A stretch of 64,000 nt of DNA from NCBI RefSeq assembly GCF_011045835.1, contig NZ_CP047349.1:186001-250000 (forward strand). Reading direction: 5' to 3'. Source of the DNA: Proteus terrae subsp. cibarius. GTDB taxonomy: Bacteria; Pseudomonadota; Gammaproteobacteria; Enterobacterales; Enterobacteriaceae. Position 1 is the stretch's first letter, and the number at the start of each line of letters is the position of its first letter. A program made the position numbers and the translations under genes. A model generated the notes under the pieces. It saw nothing but the letters and a program-made list of their open reading frames with translations. It made no database searches and was not told the origin of the DNA. Below are positions 18,616 to 29,457 of the stretch, piece by piece.

Positions 18616-21210
18616 TTGTATCTTTATATTGAAACACTGAAGCAACGGCTGGATGCGATTAATCAACTCAGACTGGAACGAGCATTTGCATCGATGTGTG
18701 ATGTTTTTAAACAGGTCTATGGTTTAATTCCTGTTTTATTACATTACCACCATCCTGAGTTGCCCGGCTACATACAAGGAAATGTTCCTCACGGTACATG
18801 TTTCTTTGAACCTGATGACATGCAACGTCAATGGGCGAATAAGCTGGTTAACGCATTATGTGATAATCCGATGGATGGATACGCCAATGGAGAGTTGCCA
18901 ATTACTGGTATCTATTCAATGGGGAGTACTTCTTCTATTGGTCAAAGTCACTGCTCTGATATTGATATTTGGGTCTGCCATCAATCATGGCTAGATCAAG
19001 GTGAACGTGCACTTTTACAACGCAAATGCCAATTAATTGAGCAATGGGCTGGCGAACTTGGTATTGATGTTACGTTTTTCTTAATTGATGAAAATAGATT
19101 TCGTCATCATGCAAGCGGTAGCTTAGGTGGAGAAGATTGTGGCTCTACCCAACATATTCTTTTACTTGATGAGTTTTATCGTACAGCGGTACGTCTAGCA
19201 GGCAAGCGCTTACTATGGACGATGGTGCCTATTGAAGAAGAGCATCATTATGACGAATATGTTAACTCCCTTTATGCTCAAGGTGTCTTAACGCCAAATG
19301 AATGGCTAGATCTAGGGGGGTTAGGTGAACTTTCTGCTGAAGAGTATTTTGGCGCAAGTTTATGGCAACTCTATAAAAGTGTCGATTCGCCTTATAAAGC
19401 GGTACTAAAAAGTATTTTATTAGAAGCCTATTCAGCGGATTATCCTAATGGAAAATTGCTGGCATTAGAAATGAAGCAACATCTACATCGTGGCGAAATC
19501 GTCAATTACGGTTTAGATGCTTATTGTATGATGCTTGAGCGTGTCACTCGCTATTTGGTTTCTATCAATGATTTAACTCGCCTTGATCTTATCCGTCGTT
19601 GCTTCTATCTGAAAGTGTGTGAAAAATTATCTAACGAAAAAACACAAAACGAGCCAGAAGGCTGGAGACGACAAGTCTTATCGCAATTGGTTACTCAATG
19701 GCAATGGGATAATGAACGCTTAACCGTACTTGATACGCGTGATAGTTGGAAAATCGAGCGAGTGCGCGATGCACACAATGAATTATTAGATACGATGATG
19801 CAAAGCTATCGTAATCTTATTCGTTTTGCACGTCGTAATAATTTAAGTGTTAGCGCAAGTCCACAAGATATTGGTGTCTTAACTCGCAAACTTTACGCTG
19901 CGTTTGAGGCATTACCCGGTAAAGTTACACTGGTTAATCCACAGATATCACCTGATTTATCAGAGTCACATTTAACCTTTATTTATGTGCCACAAGGTCG
20001 AGCAAATCGTAGCGGATGGTATCTATATAATCGTGCCCCTGATTTTGAAAATATCGTTGGACATCAACCATTAGAATATAACCGCTATTTAAATAAATTA
20101 GTGGCATGGTCTTACTTTAATGGGTTGTTAACGAAAGAGTCTCGAGTTTATATTCATCAAGGAGAATCCTCTTGTGATGAAATTAAACTGCATGAATTAG
20201 TTAGGGATATGTCGAGCCATTTCCCAATTCGTTTACCTGCACCAACACCGAAAGCACTGTATAGCCCTTGTGAAATTCGACATCTCGCGATTATTGTTAA
20301 TTTGGAAACTGACCCAACAGAGAGTTTTTCTGATCAAGTGGTTCACTTTGATTTTAGAAAACTCGATGTCTTTAGTTTCGGTGAAAAAGAGCAGTGTCTT
20401 ATTGGTAGCATTGATTTGTTGTATCGTAACTCTTGGAATGAGGTCAGAACTCTCCATTTCAGTGGTACACAATCTATGTTGGAATCGCTAAAAACGATTT
20501 TAGGTAAAATGCACCAAGATGCGGCTCCACCTGCTTCTGTTGAAGTATTTTGTTATAGCCAACATTTGCGGGGTTTAATTCGTACTCGTGTCCAGCAGTT
20601 AGTCTCGGAATGTATTGAATTGCGGTTATCAACAAATCGTTTAGAGCCAGGACGTTTTAAAGCTTTACGTATTGCTGGGCAAACGTGGGGATTGTTTTTT
20701 GAACGCCTCAATGTGTCGGTACAAAAATTAGAAAATGCGATCGAGTTTTATGGTGCAATTTCATATAACAAACTTCATGGATTGCCGGTTAAATTAGATA
20801 AAGATGCTCGCTATTTACCTGCGGTGATTGATGGTTTTGCTTGCGAAGGGATTATTCAATTTTTCTTTGAAACCACAGAAGATAATAATGTCTTTAATAT
20901 CTATATCTTAGATGAAGCAAATCGCGTTGAAATTTATTCCCATTGTGAGGGAAGTAAAGAAGAGTTAGTGAAAGATGTTAGCCGTTTCTACTCTTCATCT
21001 CATGACCGATTCACATACGGCTCAAGCTTTATTAATTTTAATCTGCCACAGTTTTATCAAATTGTGAAAGTGGAAGGATCAACACAAGTGTTACCTTTTG
21101 CGGGTGGATCCTTTGGTAAATTATCCGATCTGGGTAGTAAAGAAGCCCAACCTGAGATGAATGTTATTGCCCACGGATTTACAGATTACAAAGCGGTGCA
21201 ACACTCTTAA
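18616..21210 (+). CDS. cyaA: Class I adenylate cyclase
   Basis: CyaA makes cAMP from ATP; in enterobacteria its activity is raised by phosphorylated EIIA-Glc when glucose is absent. The 864-residue protein has the N-terminal catalytic domain, with [22 protein letters not shown] (nucleotidyltransferase GS and D-x-D), [22 protein letters not shown] and [18 protein letters not shown]-terminal regulatory half includes [14 protein letters not shown] and [24 protein letters not shown] start at TTG 18616 ([19 protein letters not shown]), matching the TTG start used by E. coli; the frame stays open upstream to a TTG at 18559 with no family similarity. TTG plus a weak SD implies low translation. Confidence 0.96.
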   Translation: MYLYIETLKQRLDAINQLRLERAFASMCDVFKQVYGLIPVLLHYHHPELPGYIQGNVPHGTCFFEPDDMQRQWANKLVNALCDNPMDGYANGELPITGIYSMGSTSSIGQSHCSDIDIWVCHQSWLDQGERALLQRKCQLIEQWAGELGIDVTFFLIDENRFRHHASGSLGGEDCGSTQHILLLDEFYRTAVRLAGKRLLWTMVPIEEEHHYDEYVNSLYAQGVLTPNEWLDLGGLGELSAEEYFGASLWQLYKSVDSPYKAVLKSILLEAYSADYPNGKLLALEMKQHLHRGEIVNYGLDAYCMMLERVTRYLVSINDLTRLDLIRRCFYLKVCEKLSNEKTQNEPEGWRRQVLSQLVTQWQWDNERLTVLDTRDSWKIERVRDAHNELLDTMMQSYRNLIRFARRNNLSVSASPQDIGVLTRKLYAAFEALPGKVTLVNPQISPDLSESHLTFIYVPQGRANRSGWYLYNRAPDFENIVGHQPLEYNRYLNKLVAWSYFNGLLTKESRVYIHQGESSCDEIKLHELVRDMSSHFPIRLPAPTPKALYSPCEIRHLAIIVNLETDPTESFSDQVVHFDFRKLDVFSFGEKEQCLIGSIDLLYRNSWNEVRTLHFSGTQSMLESLKTILGKMHQDAAPPASVEVFCYSQHLRGLIRTRVQQLVSECIELRLSTNRLEPGRFKALRIAGQTWGLFFERLNVSVQKLENAIEFYGAISYNKLHGLPVKLDKDARYLPAVIDGFACEGIIQFFFETTEDNNVFNIYILDEANRVEIYSHCEGSKEELVKDVSRFYSSSHDRFTYGSSFINFNLPQFYQIVKVEGSTQVLPFAGGSFGKLSDLGSKEAQPEMNVIAHGFTDYKAVQHS

Positions 21211-21233
21211 TTGAGTACAAATCAGTTAATACA

Positions 21234-21258
21234 AATGGGAGCCTTGATAGCTCCCATT
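21234..21258 (+). terminator. Probable cyaA terminator
   Basis: AATGGGAGC (21234-21242) pairs with GCTCCCATT (21250-21258) around a 7-base loop, followed by TATTGT rather than a clean T-run. It lies between the convergent cyaA and cyaY and may serve both strands. Confidence 0.65.
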
Positions 21259-21291
21259 ATTGTAGTTAACTGTTGTGGCTAACTGCGTTTC

Positions 21292-21609
21292 TTAGAAAGA
21301 AAACGCTTCCCCACTTTGTTCTGCTATCGCTTGCGCTAGCATGGTTAAAAATTCACCGCCACTTCTATCACAAATCCATTGTTCATCTTTCCAATCAAAG
21401 TGATATCCACCAGAGCGTGTCGCTAACCAAACTTGATGAAACGCTTCCTGACGATTAATAATAATTTTGCTATTATTTTCAAAGGTTAATGTCATTACAC
21501 CGCCATTGATTTCACAATCAATATCTGCGTCACCTTCATAATTATCAATAGTTTGTTCTATTTCTGACAAGAGTTCGTCAGCTAATTGGTGAAATTCACT
21601 GTCGTTCAT
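21292..21609 (-). CDS. cyaY: Bacterial frataxin CyaY
   Basis: CyaY is an iron-binding protein that tunes IscS-dependent Fe-S cluster assembly. The 105 residues carry an acidic first helix (with [18 protein letters not shown]) and the frataxin core [35 protein letters not shown] and WICDRSG. I start at the second of two close ATGs: AGGA lies directly against the first ATG and about seven bases from the second, giving [11 protein letters not shown] as in the family. Confidence 0.96.
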   Translation of the reverse strand: MNDSEFHQLADELLSEIEQTIDNYEGDADIDCEINGGVMTLTFENNSKIIINRQEAFHQVWLATRSGGYHFDWKDEQWICDRSGGEFLTMLAQAIAEQSGEAFSF

Positions 21610-21688
21610 CTTCATTTCCTATTTGCTTTTCGAGATCTAACTGCGATTATAGAGGATATTAACCAAATAAATGACAGGCAGATTTCGA

Positions 21689-21856
21689 ATGAAAACGTAT
21701 TTACGTTGCACTCTTGCTATAATAACACTGATTTCTCTTTCTGGTTGTGGCTTGAAAGGCCCTCTTTATTTCCCTCCTGAAGATACTCAGGCAAAAATGA
21801 CACAGTCATCCCAGCCAACCCAGCAAGTTGAGAGCGTCTCAACTCAGACCAATTAG
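21689..21856 (+). CDS. lptM: LptM (YifL), LPS-assembly lipoprotein
   Basis: A 55-residue lipoprotein with a signal peptide ending in the lipobox LSGC (lipidated Cys20), followed by the family signature [10 protein letters not shown]. In E. coli LptM binds the LptDE translocon and helps LptD reach its native disulfide pattern in the outer membrane. ATG 21689 is chosen over an upstream in-frame ATG at 21671. It lies between divergent cyaY and downstream dapF, as in E. coli. Confidence 0.93.
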   Translation: MKTYLRCTLAIITLISLSGCGLKGPLYFPPEDTQAKMTQSSQPTQQVESVSTQTN

Positions 21857-21897
21857 TCAATCTTAGAAACGGTAACTTCGTTTCAGGCAGGGGCAAG

Positions 21898-22722
21898 ATG
21901 CAATTTTCAAAAATGCATGGTCTTGGCAACGACTTTATGGTGGTCGATGCTGTGACTCAAAATGTTTATTTTTCACCAGAATTAATCTGTCGATTAGCAG
22001 ATCGCCATACTGGTGTTGGGTTTGATCAATTGTTGGTGGTTGAAGCACCTTATGATCCCGAACTCGATTTCCATTATCGCATTTTTAATGCAGATGGAAG
22101 TGAAGTTGCACAGTGCGGTAATGGTGCTCGTTGCTTTGCTCGATTTGTGAGATTAAAAGGCCTTACAAACAAAAGAGAGATAAAAGTCAGTACACAGTCT
22201 GGCAGAATGACTTTGAATGTTATGGACAATGACGATGTGTGCGTCAATATGGGCGAACCTGAGTTCGAACCTCAAAAAATCCCTTTCCGTGCACAAAAGG
22301 CAGAAAAGACCTATATTATCAGGGCAATGGAACGCACTGTATTGTGCGGTGTCGTTTCAATGGGAAATCCTCATTGCGTTATTCAGGTTGAGGATATTAA
22401 AACAGCAGAAGTTGAGTTGTTAGGGCCAGTGTTAGAGCAACATGAACGGTTCCCTGAACGTGCTAATATTGGTTTTATGCAAATCGTAGACAGAAGTAAC
22501 CTTCATTTACGGGTGTTTGAACGTGGTGCTGGCGAAACGAAAGCTTGTGGTAGCGGGGCTTGTGCAGCAGTTGCAATTGGTATTTCACAAGGTTTATTAG
22601 ATAAACGAGTGAAGGTAACTTTACCGGGTGGATCGTTGCTAATTGAATGGAAAGGAGAGGGTAACTCTCTTTATATGACTGGGCCTGCGACGCATATTTA
22701 TGATGGGATCATTCAGCTATAA
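21898..22722 (+). CDS. dapF: Diaminopimelate epimerase
   Basis: DapF converts LL-DAP to meso-DAP for lysine and peptidoglycan synthesis. The 274 residues show the two catalytic cysteines in QCGNGARCF (Cys73) and [10 protein letters not shown] (near residue 217), the N-terminal MHGLGNDF and MGNPHCV. It probably forms an operon with yigA-xerC-yigB; the gap to yigA is 25 bases. Confidence 0.98.
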   Translation: MQFSKMHGLGNDFMVVDAVTQNVYFSPELICRLADRHTGVGFDQLLVVEAPYDPELDFHYRIFNADGSEVAQCGNGARCFARFVRLKGLTNKREIKVSTQSGRMTLNVMDNDDVCVNMGEPEFEPQKIPFRAQKAEKTYIIRAMERTVLCGVVSMGNPHCVIQVEDIKTAEVELLGPVLEQHERFPERANIGFMQIVDRSNLHLRVFERGAGETKACGSGACAAVAIGISQGLLDKRVKVTLPGGSLLIEWKGEGNSLYMTGPATHIYDGIIQL

Positions 22723-22747
22723 TATTATTTTTTGAGAGGCTATCTGT

Positions 22748-23458
22748 ATGACGGATAAAAATGAGCAGTTCTGTTGCCCTGAAACAAACGAACTTAATGA
22801 TCAACAAGTGATCCGTTACCTCAGGGAGCATCCTGGCTTTTTTATCCGTAATGCAAGTTATATTGAGCAAATGCAAGTTCCTCATCCCGTCAGAGGAACC
22901 GTTTCTTTAGTCGAATGGATAATGTCGCGCCAGCGTAACCGCATCCATTATCTTGAAGAAGATATGCGTTTGTTGATAGAACAAGCCTCTGAAAATGAAG
23001 CACTGTTTAGCCAACTCTTATTATTAATTTCTGAACTATCCAACAGTGCTTCTCTTCACGAAATGCTAGAACGCTTAAACCTGTGGGCTAAGGGATTAGG
23101 GCTTTATTCAGTTCAATTACGCCTATTTACCGATCGCTGGCAATTACAGCCACCTTTGGATGCACAAGACCTACCATTATCTCGCCAAGCGTTTGAACAT
23201 TTTCGCATTCAGCGTATGGGCGATGATAATCACTATTTAGGTACATTAAACGGGCAAGAGATCATGTTATTGATGCCTAATGTACGACGCTCAGGTTCTG
23301 TTGCACTCTCATTGCTAGGGCATTATGGTGATTTGGGGGTGATTATTTTTAATAGCCGAGATAACCAACACTTTCAGGAAGGAATGGGAACTGTAATGCT
23401 TGATAAGCTCGCTCATATTTTACCAGAATTGTTACTTCGTTGGGTTGCAAGGCAATGA
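22748..23458 (+). CDS. yigA: DUF484 family protein YigA
   Basis: A 236-residue cytoplasmic protein of unknown function, found between dapF and xerC in many gammaproteobacteria. It begins with a helical region ([22 protein letters not shown]), then [22 protein letters not shown] and a GAF-like C-terminal domain. Its stop overlaps the xerC start as ATGA, implying co-translation with the recombinase. Confidence 0.92.
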   Translation: MTDKNEQFCCPETNELNDQQVIRYLREHPGFFIRNASYIEQMQVPHPVRGTVSLVEWIMSRQRNRIHYLEEDMRLLIEQASENEALFSQLLLLISELSNSASLHEMLERLNLWAKGLGLYSVQLRLFTDRWQLQPPLDAQDLPLSRQAFEHFRIQRMGDDNHYLGTLNGQEIMLLMPNVRRSGSVALSLLGHYGDLGVIIFNSRDNQHFQEGMGTVMLDKLAHILPELLLRWVARQ

Positions 23459-24378
23459 ACCAGCCAATAGACATTCCAGAAACACTCTCTGTCTCTATCG
23501 AACAATTCCTGCGTTATATTCAAGTTGAACGCCGATTAAGTCCTGTCACCGTAGAAAATTATCATCGACAACTAACTGCATTAGCGCAAATGATGATAGC
23601 GATGAAAATCACACAATGGGTATCACTTGAAAGCCAACATGTACGTATGTTACTAGCGAAAAGTCATCGTAGTGGGTTACAACCGACTAGTCTTGCTTTG
23701 CGCTTTTCGGCGTTACGTAGCTTTCTTGATTGGCAAGTGGCACAGGGAATGTTAGAGGTTAATCCAGCAAAAGGTATTCGCACACCTAAATCTGGTCGTC
23801 ATCTTCCTAAAAATATGGATGTCGATGAAGTTAGCCAATTGATGAATATCGACTTAAAAGATCCTCTTTCTGTTAGAGATAGAACCATGCTGGAAGTGAT
23901 GTATGGTGCAGGATTGCGTCTATCAGAATTGACTAACTTAAACATGAGCGATATCGACATGAATGAAGGTGAGGTTCGTGTTTTAGGTAAAGGAAGTAAA
24001 GAACGAAAAGTACCGTTAGGAAGAAAAGCGATAGAGTGGTTACAGAATTGGTTTCCGATGCGAGAGCTCTATGCACCTGAGGATAAAGCTGTCTTTATCT
24101 CAACCCAAAGCGGTAAGCGTTTATCTGTGCGCAGTGTACAAAAACGGTTTGAACTTTGGGGTATTAAACAAGGACTAAGTAGCCATGTAAATCCTCATAA
24201 ATTACGTCACTCGTTTGCTACGCATTTATTGGAATCGAGTGGTGATTTACGTGCTGTACAAGAATTATTAGGGCACGCTAATTTATCGACCACGCAAGTC
24301 TATACCCACTTAGATTTTCAGCATTTAGCGAAAGTCTATGATGCTGCTCATCCGAGAGCTAAGAGAGAAAAATCATAA
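23455..24378 (+). CDS. xerC: Site-specific tyrosine recombinase XerC
   Basis: XerC acts with XerD at dif to resolve chromosome dimers under FtsK control. The 307-residue protein has an N-terminal SAM-like core-binding domain and a C-terminal catalytic domain with Arg in [12 protein letters not shown], Lys in [37 protein letters not shown] and the nucleophilic Tyr in that last motif. ATG 23455 gives [12 protein letters not shown] and the ATGA overlap with yigA. The stop shares an A with yigB (TAATG). Confidence 0.97.
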   Translation: MNQPIDIPETLSVSIEQFLRYIQVERRLSPVTVENYHRQLTALAQMMIAMKITQWVSLESQHVRMLLAKSHRSGLQPTSLALRFSALRSFLDWQVAQGMLEVNPAKGIRTPKSGRHLPKNMDVDEVSQLMNIDLKDPLSVRDRTMLEVMYGAGLRLSELTNLNMSDIDMNEGEVRVLGKGSKERKVPLGRKAIEWLQNWFPMRELYAPEDKAVFISTQSGKRLSVRSVQKRFELWGIKQGLSSHVNPHKLRHSFATHLLESSGDLRAVQELLGHANLSTTQVYTHLDFQHLAKVYDAAHPRAKREKS

Positions 24379-25094
24379 TGCGCTTTTACAGAACTCTGAC
24401 GCCAATTGCTGCGATGACTTTTGATTTAGACGACACACTGTATGACAATGTGCCAGTAATGGACAGAACTGAAAAAGAGACGATGGATTTTATTCGTCAA
24501 TATGATCTGCGTTTTAATCATTTCACAGAAAAAGATGTGAATGCCTATAAAAAGCCACTTATAGAAAACAATCCTGATATTTTTCATGATATTACGCAGT
24601 GGCGTTGGCTTGCGGCGAGAAATATGCTGTTAGATTACAACTACAGTGAAGCCAAAGCACAACAAGGTGCTGATGAAATTATGGCGCACTTTGCTTATTG
24701 GCGTAGTCGCATTAATGTACCTAAAAATACCCACCAAGTTCTCACAGAGTTGGCGCAGAAGATACCATTAATTGCGATTACAAATGGTAATGCAAACCCA
24801 TTAAGTTGTGGTCTAGGGCAGTATTTTTCACATATTTTAAAAGCTGGCCCGGATGGTCGCTCTAAGCCTTATCCTGATATGTTTGATAAAGCTGCTTCAC
24901 TGTTAAATCTTCCACATGAGAAAATCCTACATGTGGGTGATCACCTTGTAACAGATGTCGAGGGCGCCGTTAATAGTGGATTACAAGCGTGCTGGATTAA
25001 CCTTGATAACCGTAGTTTGTTTGAAGAAGGTGAAACCAGAGTAATGCCACATATTGAAATTACAGATTTAAGCAAACTGATAGAACTCGTTTAA
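24378..25094 (+). CDS. yigB: HAD-family flavin mononucleotide phosphatase YigB
   Basis: A 238-residue HAD hydrolase with motif I DLDDTLYDN, motif II ITNGN and motifs III/IV around GRSKPYPDMF and HVGDHLVTDVEGA. In E. coli YigB dephosphorylates FMN and the riboflavin precursor 5-amino-6-(5-phosphoribitylamino)uracil. It is the last gene of the dapF-yigA-xerC-yigB cluster. Confidence 0.94.
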   Translation: MRFYRTLTPIAAMTFDLDDTLYDNVPVMDRTEKETMDFIRQYDLRFNHFTEKDVNAYKKPLIENNPDIFHDITQWRWLAARNMLLDYNYSEAKAQQGADEIMAHFAYWRSRINVPKNTHQVLTELAQKIPLIAITNGNANPLSCGLGQYFSHILKAGPDGRSKPYPDMFDKAASLLNLPHEKILHVGDHLVTDVEGAVNSGLQACWINLDNRSLFEEGETRVMPHIEITDLSKLIELV

Positions 25095-25194
25095 TGTGAT
25101 ATTCGGTAAGAATGGCACAGATACACGTGGTTAAAAAAGGCTTTATTTTGCATAGCGCGTGAATTCCTGTTAGTTTGTTGCTTACTCTCTATTT

Positions 25195-25210
25195 CTGTAT
25201 ATATCCACAG
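25195..25210 (+). promoter_or_regulatory. LexA (SOS) box upstream of uvrD
   Basis: CTGTATATATCCACAG fits the SOS consensus CTG-N10-CAG with an AT-rich core. It ends 28 bases before the uvrD ATG, where E. coli uvrD also has its LexA box. uvrD is therefore expected to be DNA-damage inducible. Confidence 0.9.
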
Positions 25211-25238
25211 TATTTTCTTCACTAAATGATTGGTAATT

Positions 25239-27395
25239 ATGGACGTCTCATATCTGCTAGAAGGCCTTAACGATAAACAGCGCGAAGCAGTAGCCGCACC
25301 TCGTATTAATATGTTGGTGTTAGCTGGTGCAGGTAGTGGTAAAACACGGGTACTGGTACATCGTATTGCTTGGTTATTATCTGTTGAACAAGCTTCTCCT
25401 TTTTCGATTATGGCTGTGACGTTTACCAATAAAGCCGCCGCAGAGATGCGCCATCGTATTGAAGACTTAATTGGTACAAGTCAAGGCGGTATGTGGATTG
25501 GCACTTTCCATAGCCTTGCTCATCGTTTATTACGCGCACATTATCTTGATGCGAATTTACCACAAGACTTCCAAATTATTGACAGTGATGATCAATATCG
25601 CCTTATTCGTCGTATTGTTAAGTCAATGGATCTTGATGATAAACAATGGCCTGCACGTCAAGGTATGTGGTATATCAACGGTAAAAAAGATGAAGGTTTA
25701 CGACCACAACATATTCAAACCTATGGTAATCCCGTTGAAACAACGTGGTTGAAAGTATATCAAGCATATCAAGAAGCTTGTGATCGCGCAGGGCTGGTGG
25801 ATTTTGCTGAGCTTTTATTACGCGCTCATGAACTTTGGCTTAATAAACCTCAAATTTTAGAGCATTACCAAAATCGCTTTACCAATATCTTGGTTGATGA
25901 ATTCCAAGATACTAACCGCATTCAATATGCATGGATAAGAATGCTCGCAGGTCAAACGGGTAAAGTGATGATTGTTGGTGATGACGATCAATCTATTTAT
26001 GGCTGGCGTGGTGCGCAAGTTGAAAATATTCAAAATTTCTTAAATGAGTTTCCTGGCGCAGAGACTATCCGGTTAGAGCAAAATTATCGTTCTACAAGTA
26101 ACATTTTAAAAGCCGCGAATGCGCTTATTGCCAATAACAGTGACAGATTAGGTAAAAACTTGTGGACTGAAGGTGCAGAAGGTGAGCCTATTTCGCTGTA
26201 TTGCGCTTTTAATGATTTAGATGAAGCGCGTTATGTTGTTGGCCGAATTAAGCGCTGGCAAGAAGAAGGTGGTGCGCTAACAGACTGTGCCATTCTTTAT
26301 CGTAGCAATGCCCAATCTCGTATAATGGAAGAGGCGTTATTACAAGCCGCTATGCCATATCGTATCTATGGTGGTCAGCGTTTCTTTGAACGACAAGAAA
26401 TTAAAGATGCCCTCTCTTATATGCGATTAACGGCGAATCGCCATGATGATGCTTCTTTTGAACGTGTTGTGAATACACCAACACGGGGTATTGGTGATAG
26501 AACATTAGATATTGTTCGCCAAGTCGCGAGAGATAACCAAATTACCTTATGGGAAAGCGCATTACAGGTTATCGAACATAAAATGTTGGCAGGACGTGCA
26601 ACTGCTGCAATTCAACGATTCTTAGAACTGATTGAAACACTCGCCTCTGAAACAGCAGATATGCCATTACATGTGCAAACAGACCGAATTATTCGTGATT
26701 CAGGTTTAAAAGCGATGTATGAGCAAGAAAAGGGTGAAAAAGCACAAGCTCGTATTGAAAACTTAGAAGAGCTAGTCACCGCGACTCGCCAATTTAGTTA
26801 TCAAGATGAAGACGAAGATTTAATGCCTTTGCAAGCGTTTCTTTCACATGCCGCATTAGAATCAGGCGAAAGCCAAGCCGATGCATATCAAGATGCCGTG
26901 CAGTTAATGACACTTCACTCTGCTAAAGGGCTCGAATTTTCACAAGTCTTTATTGTGGGTGTCGAAGAAGGGATGTTCCCAAGTCAAATGTCGCTAGATG
27001 AGGGGGGGCGTTTGGAAGAAGAACGTCGCTTGGCTTATGTCGGTGTCACGCGAGCAATGAAAAAGTTAACACTTACTTACGCTGAAAACCGCCGTTTATA
27101 TGGAAAAGAAGTCAGCCATAGGCCTTCTCGTTTTATTGGTGAGTTACCTAAAGAGTGTGTCGAAGAAGTCCGTTTACGTGCGACAGTTTCACGTCCTGTT
27201 AATCATAGTCGTTTAGGCACTCCTATTATCAGCAATGATAGTGGCTATTCACTTGGGCAACGTGTGAAGCACCCTAAATTTGGTGATGGCACCATTATCA
27301 ATATTGAAGGTAGCGGTGAGCATTGCCGACTACAAATCGCTTTTAATGGTGAAGGGATTAAATGGCTGGTGGCAGCATTTGCTCGACTGGAATAA
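25239..27395 (+). CDS. uvrD: DNA helicase II
   Basis: UvrD is the superfamily 1A 3'-5' helicase that removes UvrC and the cut oligomer in nucleotide excision repair and unwinds DNA in MutHLS mismatch repair. The 718 residues contain Walker A AGAGSGKT (29-36), DEFQDT (motif II), GDDDQSIYGWRGA (III), QNYRS (IV), LMTLHSAKGLEF (V) and VGVTRA (VI). A C-terminal Tudor-like RNA polymerase-binding segment (GQRVKHPKFGDGTIINIEG) follows. ATG 25239 is preferred over TTG 25230. Confidence 0.98.
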   Translation: MDVSYLLEGLNDKQREAVAAPRINMLVLAGAGSGKTRVLVHRIAWLLSVEQASPFSIMAVTFTNKAAAEMRHRIEDLIGTSQGGMWIGTFHSLAHRLLRAHYLDANLPQDFQIIDSDDQYRLIRRIVKSMDLDDKQWPARQGMWYINGKKDEGLRPQHIQTYGNPVETTWLKVYQAYQEACDRAGLVDFAELLLRAHELWLNKPQILEHYQNRFTNILVDEFQDTNRIQYAWIRMLAGQTGKVMIVGDDDQSIYGWRGAQVENIQNFLNEFPGAETIRLEQNYRSTSNILKAANALIANNSDRLGKNLWTEGAEGEPISLYCAFNDLDEARYVVGRIKRWQEEGGALTDCAILYRSNAQSRIMEEALLQAAMPYRIYGGQRFFERQEIKDALSYMRLTANRHDDASFERVVNTPTRGIGDRTLDIVRQVARDNQITLWESALQVIEHKMLAGRATAAIQRFLELIETLASETADMPLHVQTDRIIRDSGLKAMYEQEKGEKAQARIENLEELVTATRQFSYQDEDEDLMPLQAFLSHAALESGESQADAYQDAVQLMTLHSAKGLEFSQVFIVGVEEGMFPSQMSLDEGGRLEEERRLAYVGVTRAMKKLTLTYAENRRLYGKEVSHRPSRFIGELPKECVEEVRLRATVSRPVNHSRLGTPIISNDSGYSLGQRVKHPKFGDGTIINIEGSGEHCRLQIAFNGEGIKWLVAAFARLE

Positions 27396-27431
27396 GCCTT
27401 GATTTAAAGTGAACTAGCATTATCCCAATAT

Positions 27432-27479
27432 AAAAAAACACCCTTGCTTATTTGATAGATAAGCTGAGGGTGTTTTTTT
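27432..27479. terminator. uvrD terminator
   Basis: AAAAACACCCTTGCTTAT pairs with ATAAGCTGAGGGTGTTTTT with one internal mismatch, ending in T7. The A-run at the 5' side would let it act on the minus strand too. Confidence 0.88.
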
Positions 27480-27543
27480 AAGGGAAGTTCACGTTGGTTA
27501 CTTAATAATCTCGTTATCTATTCTTGCTTAATGGGATTAATTG

Positions 27544-27954
27544 ATGAAGCTCTCTAGTGTCTTCTTTCATACCTACTCTTTTGCCATAACTTGCTCGCGA
27601 ACTTCGCCTGTCTCTTTTTCTAGTAATGAATTATTGATCGAAAATACTGAGGAAGTTCTTTGTGATACTTATCATCCCAGTAAACCTATCAATAAATCTG
27701 AAGAAGATTTGTACTGTAAATTATTGAGACATCAGCGTGATTTTATTCCCCGGTTCAATCTCTATTACAGTGCTGTCACTAACCATATTCAGTTGATTAA
27801 TAATGTAATATCTACGTTATTTAGGCGTTCTCATCGTTCTGTTGAGGAGATATCAAGGAGTGCTAATTCATTGAGGAAAAATAAGAAGAAAAAACTCTCT
27901 TCCGCTTTTATACAAATTAGTAATTTAACGGAAGAGCGTATTTTAGAAGGTTAG
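27544..27954 (+). CDS. Hypothetical protein of unknown function
   Basis: I do not recognise this 136-residue frame. It sits between uvrD and the convergent rarD and overlaps the end of rarD by 4 bases. The N-terminal 30 residues are Ser/Cys/Phe-rich, the middle is polar (LYCKLLRHQRDFIPRFNLYY), and the C-terminal half is basic (SLRKNKKKKLSS). There is no signal peptide or known motif and only a weak GGGAT upstream. E. coli has corA and small y-genes here. It could be a lineage-specific gene or a chance frame. Confidence 0.5.
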   Translation: MKLSSVFFHTYSFAITCSRTSPVSFSSNELLIENTEEVLCDTYHPSKPINKSEEDLYCKLLRHQRDFIPRFNLYYSAVTNHIQLINNVISTLFRRSHRSVEEISRSANSLRKNKKKKLSSAFIQISNLTEERILEG

Positions 27955-28844
27955 TTACGTCTTAATCGACGTTGTGTATAGAGCGCATCAAGCGTAAAGA
28001 GGATCAGCGCAATCCAAATAAAGCCAAAGGTGACTAATCGTTCCGCGTCAATTTTTTCGCCATATACCATTGTGGCAAGAATAAACATCAAAGTTGGGCC
28101 AATGTATTGGAAAAAGCCCAAGGTTGATAAACGCAGATGGTGAGCCGCTTCTGTAAAGAGCAATAGTGGTACTGTTGTAATAATACCGGCCGCAATTAAT
28201 AAAGTATTTAATGACCAACTATTTGCAAGCATATTGCTAGTCGGCGAATGTGTGAAAAATAAGATATAAACTAATGCGACAGGGAATAGCCATAATGTTT
28301 CTACCAGCATGCCTGTTTGTGCATCAACACCCAATTTTTTACGCAGTAAGCCATAAAGACCAAAAGTCACGGCGAGGCTTAATCCAATCACAGGTACTGA
28401 ACCAAAGTGCCAGAGTTGAATAAATACACCAGTAAATGCTAAACCTACTGCTACCCATTGCATACGACGGAAACGCTCACTTAAGAAAAGCATACCAAAC
28501 AGTACGTTAACCAGTGGGTTAATAAAGTAACCAAGACTGGCTTCTAGCATATAGCCGTGGTTAACCGCCCATATATAGGTAAGCCAGTTAGTTGCGATAA
28601 TGACGGCGGTCAGTGCTAAAAGAAGAATTTTTTTAGGTTGACGTATTAATTGGCGTAAATAAGGCCAATGACGGCTAATCGTCATTAAAATCAACATAAA
28701 AAAGAACGACCATAAAATACGGTGCGTTAAGATCTCTTCTGCAGGCACTTCTTGAATGCTTTTAAAATAAACAGGGGCAATACCCCAGATCAAATAGGCG
28801 CCTAAGGCACATAAAACGCCTTTCATCGTGTTTTTCTGGCTCAT
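27951..28844 (-). CDS. rarD: EamA/DMT-family transporter RarD
   Basis: RarD is an inner-membrane protein of the drug/metabolite transporter superfamily; a role linked to chloramphenicol sensitivity was described in Pseudomonas, but the substrate is unsettled. It has about ten membrane helices with hallmark segments AYLIWGIAPVYFK, ILTHRILWSFFFM, MLEASLGYFINPLVNVLFGMLFLSERF and LSTLGFFQYIGPTLMF. I start at ATG 28844 (297 residues, MSQKNTMKGVLC); the longer frame to 28925 adds 27 polar residues not seen in the family. The SD is weak. Confidence 0.92.
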   Translation of the reverse strand: MSQKNTMKGVLCALGAYLIWGIAPVYFKSIQEVPAEEILTHRILWSFFFMLILMTISRHWPYLRQLIRQPKKILLLALTAVIIATNWLTYIWAVNHGYMLEASLGYFINPLVNVLFGMLFLSERFRRMQWVAVGLAFTGVFIQLWHFGSVPVIGLSLAVTFGLYGLLRKKLGVDAQTGMLVETLWLFPVALVYILFFTHSPTSNMLANSWSLNTLLIAAGIITTVPLLLFTEAAHHLRLSTLGFFQYIGPTLMFILATMVYGEKIDAERLVTFGFIWIALILFTLDALYTQRRLRRN

Positions 28845-28989
28845 GCTATCTCTGGAATTGATGGAAAGGAAATGTGTGACGGGGTTATCATACCCAATGA
28901 CATTATCTACTGTGTCATTAGGCATGTATTTTTACAAGTAATTAATACTAATCCAAGTATCATCGTGCGCAATGGGTTTTAATAAAGGC

Positions 28990-29457
28990 TTAACCTACAA
29001 TATAGGTTGCTGTTCCACTGGCAATATGAACTTGTTTTTCATTATGTAATTCAACACGAGCAACAGACACTTTATTGCCACTGCGTAAAATATGGCTACT
29101 CGCTGTAAAACATTCTCCACGTCCTGGTCTTAAATAATCAACACGTAAGTCGATTGTGCCCATATTAGCGAGTTTTTGTTCGAGTTGCTCTTGGGATATT
29201 GGTGCCAAACGTGTTAATGCGTTACCGACACAAACTAGTCCTGCACTGACATCAAGTACAGAAGCAATGAGTCCACCATGTAAGATGCGTTGGGCAATAT
29301 TGCCAACAAGTTTATCTTGATACCGAAATTGAATTTCAGCGTAGTCTTGTTCAAAGCGAACTAGCTCTAAGCCAATTAATTGGTTAAAGGGCATCTTATA
29401 AACAAAAACATGACCAATTAGTGTTTGAGCCTCTTCTAATGTTAACTGTTTTTCCAT
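28990..29457 (-). CDS. yigI: YigI family acyl-CoA thioesterase (hotdog fold)
   Basis: A 155-residue single-hotdog protein (PaaI/YigI type), expected to hydrolyse medium-chain acyl-CoA. Visible features are [22 protein letters not shown], with the HGG and following acidic residue of the active site, and [18 protein letters not shown] 29457 gives the same length as E. coli YigI; a GTG at 29478 would add seven residues. Confidence 0.92.
   Translation of the reverse strand: MEKQLTLEEAQTLIGHVFVYKMPFNQLIGLELVRFEQDYAEIQFRYQDKLVGNIAQRILHGGLIASVLDVSAGLVCVGNALTRLAPISQEQLEQKLANMGTIDLRVDYLRPGRGECFTASSHILRSGNKVSVARVELHNEKQVHIASGTATYIVG

Noticed and set aside
25091..25429. 112-codon minus-strand ORF over the uvrD promoter
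   Set aside because: It crosses the LexA box and uvrD 5' end; the uvrD frame fully explains the sequence.
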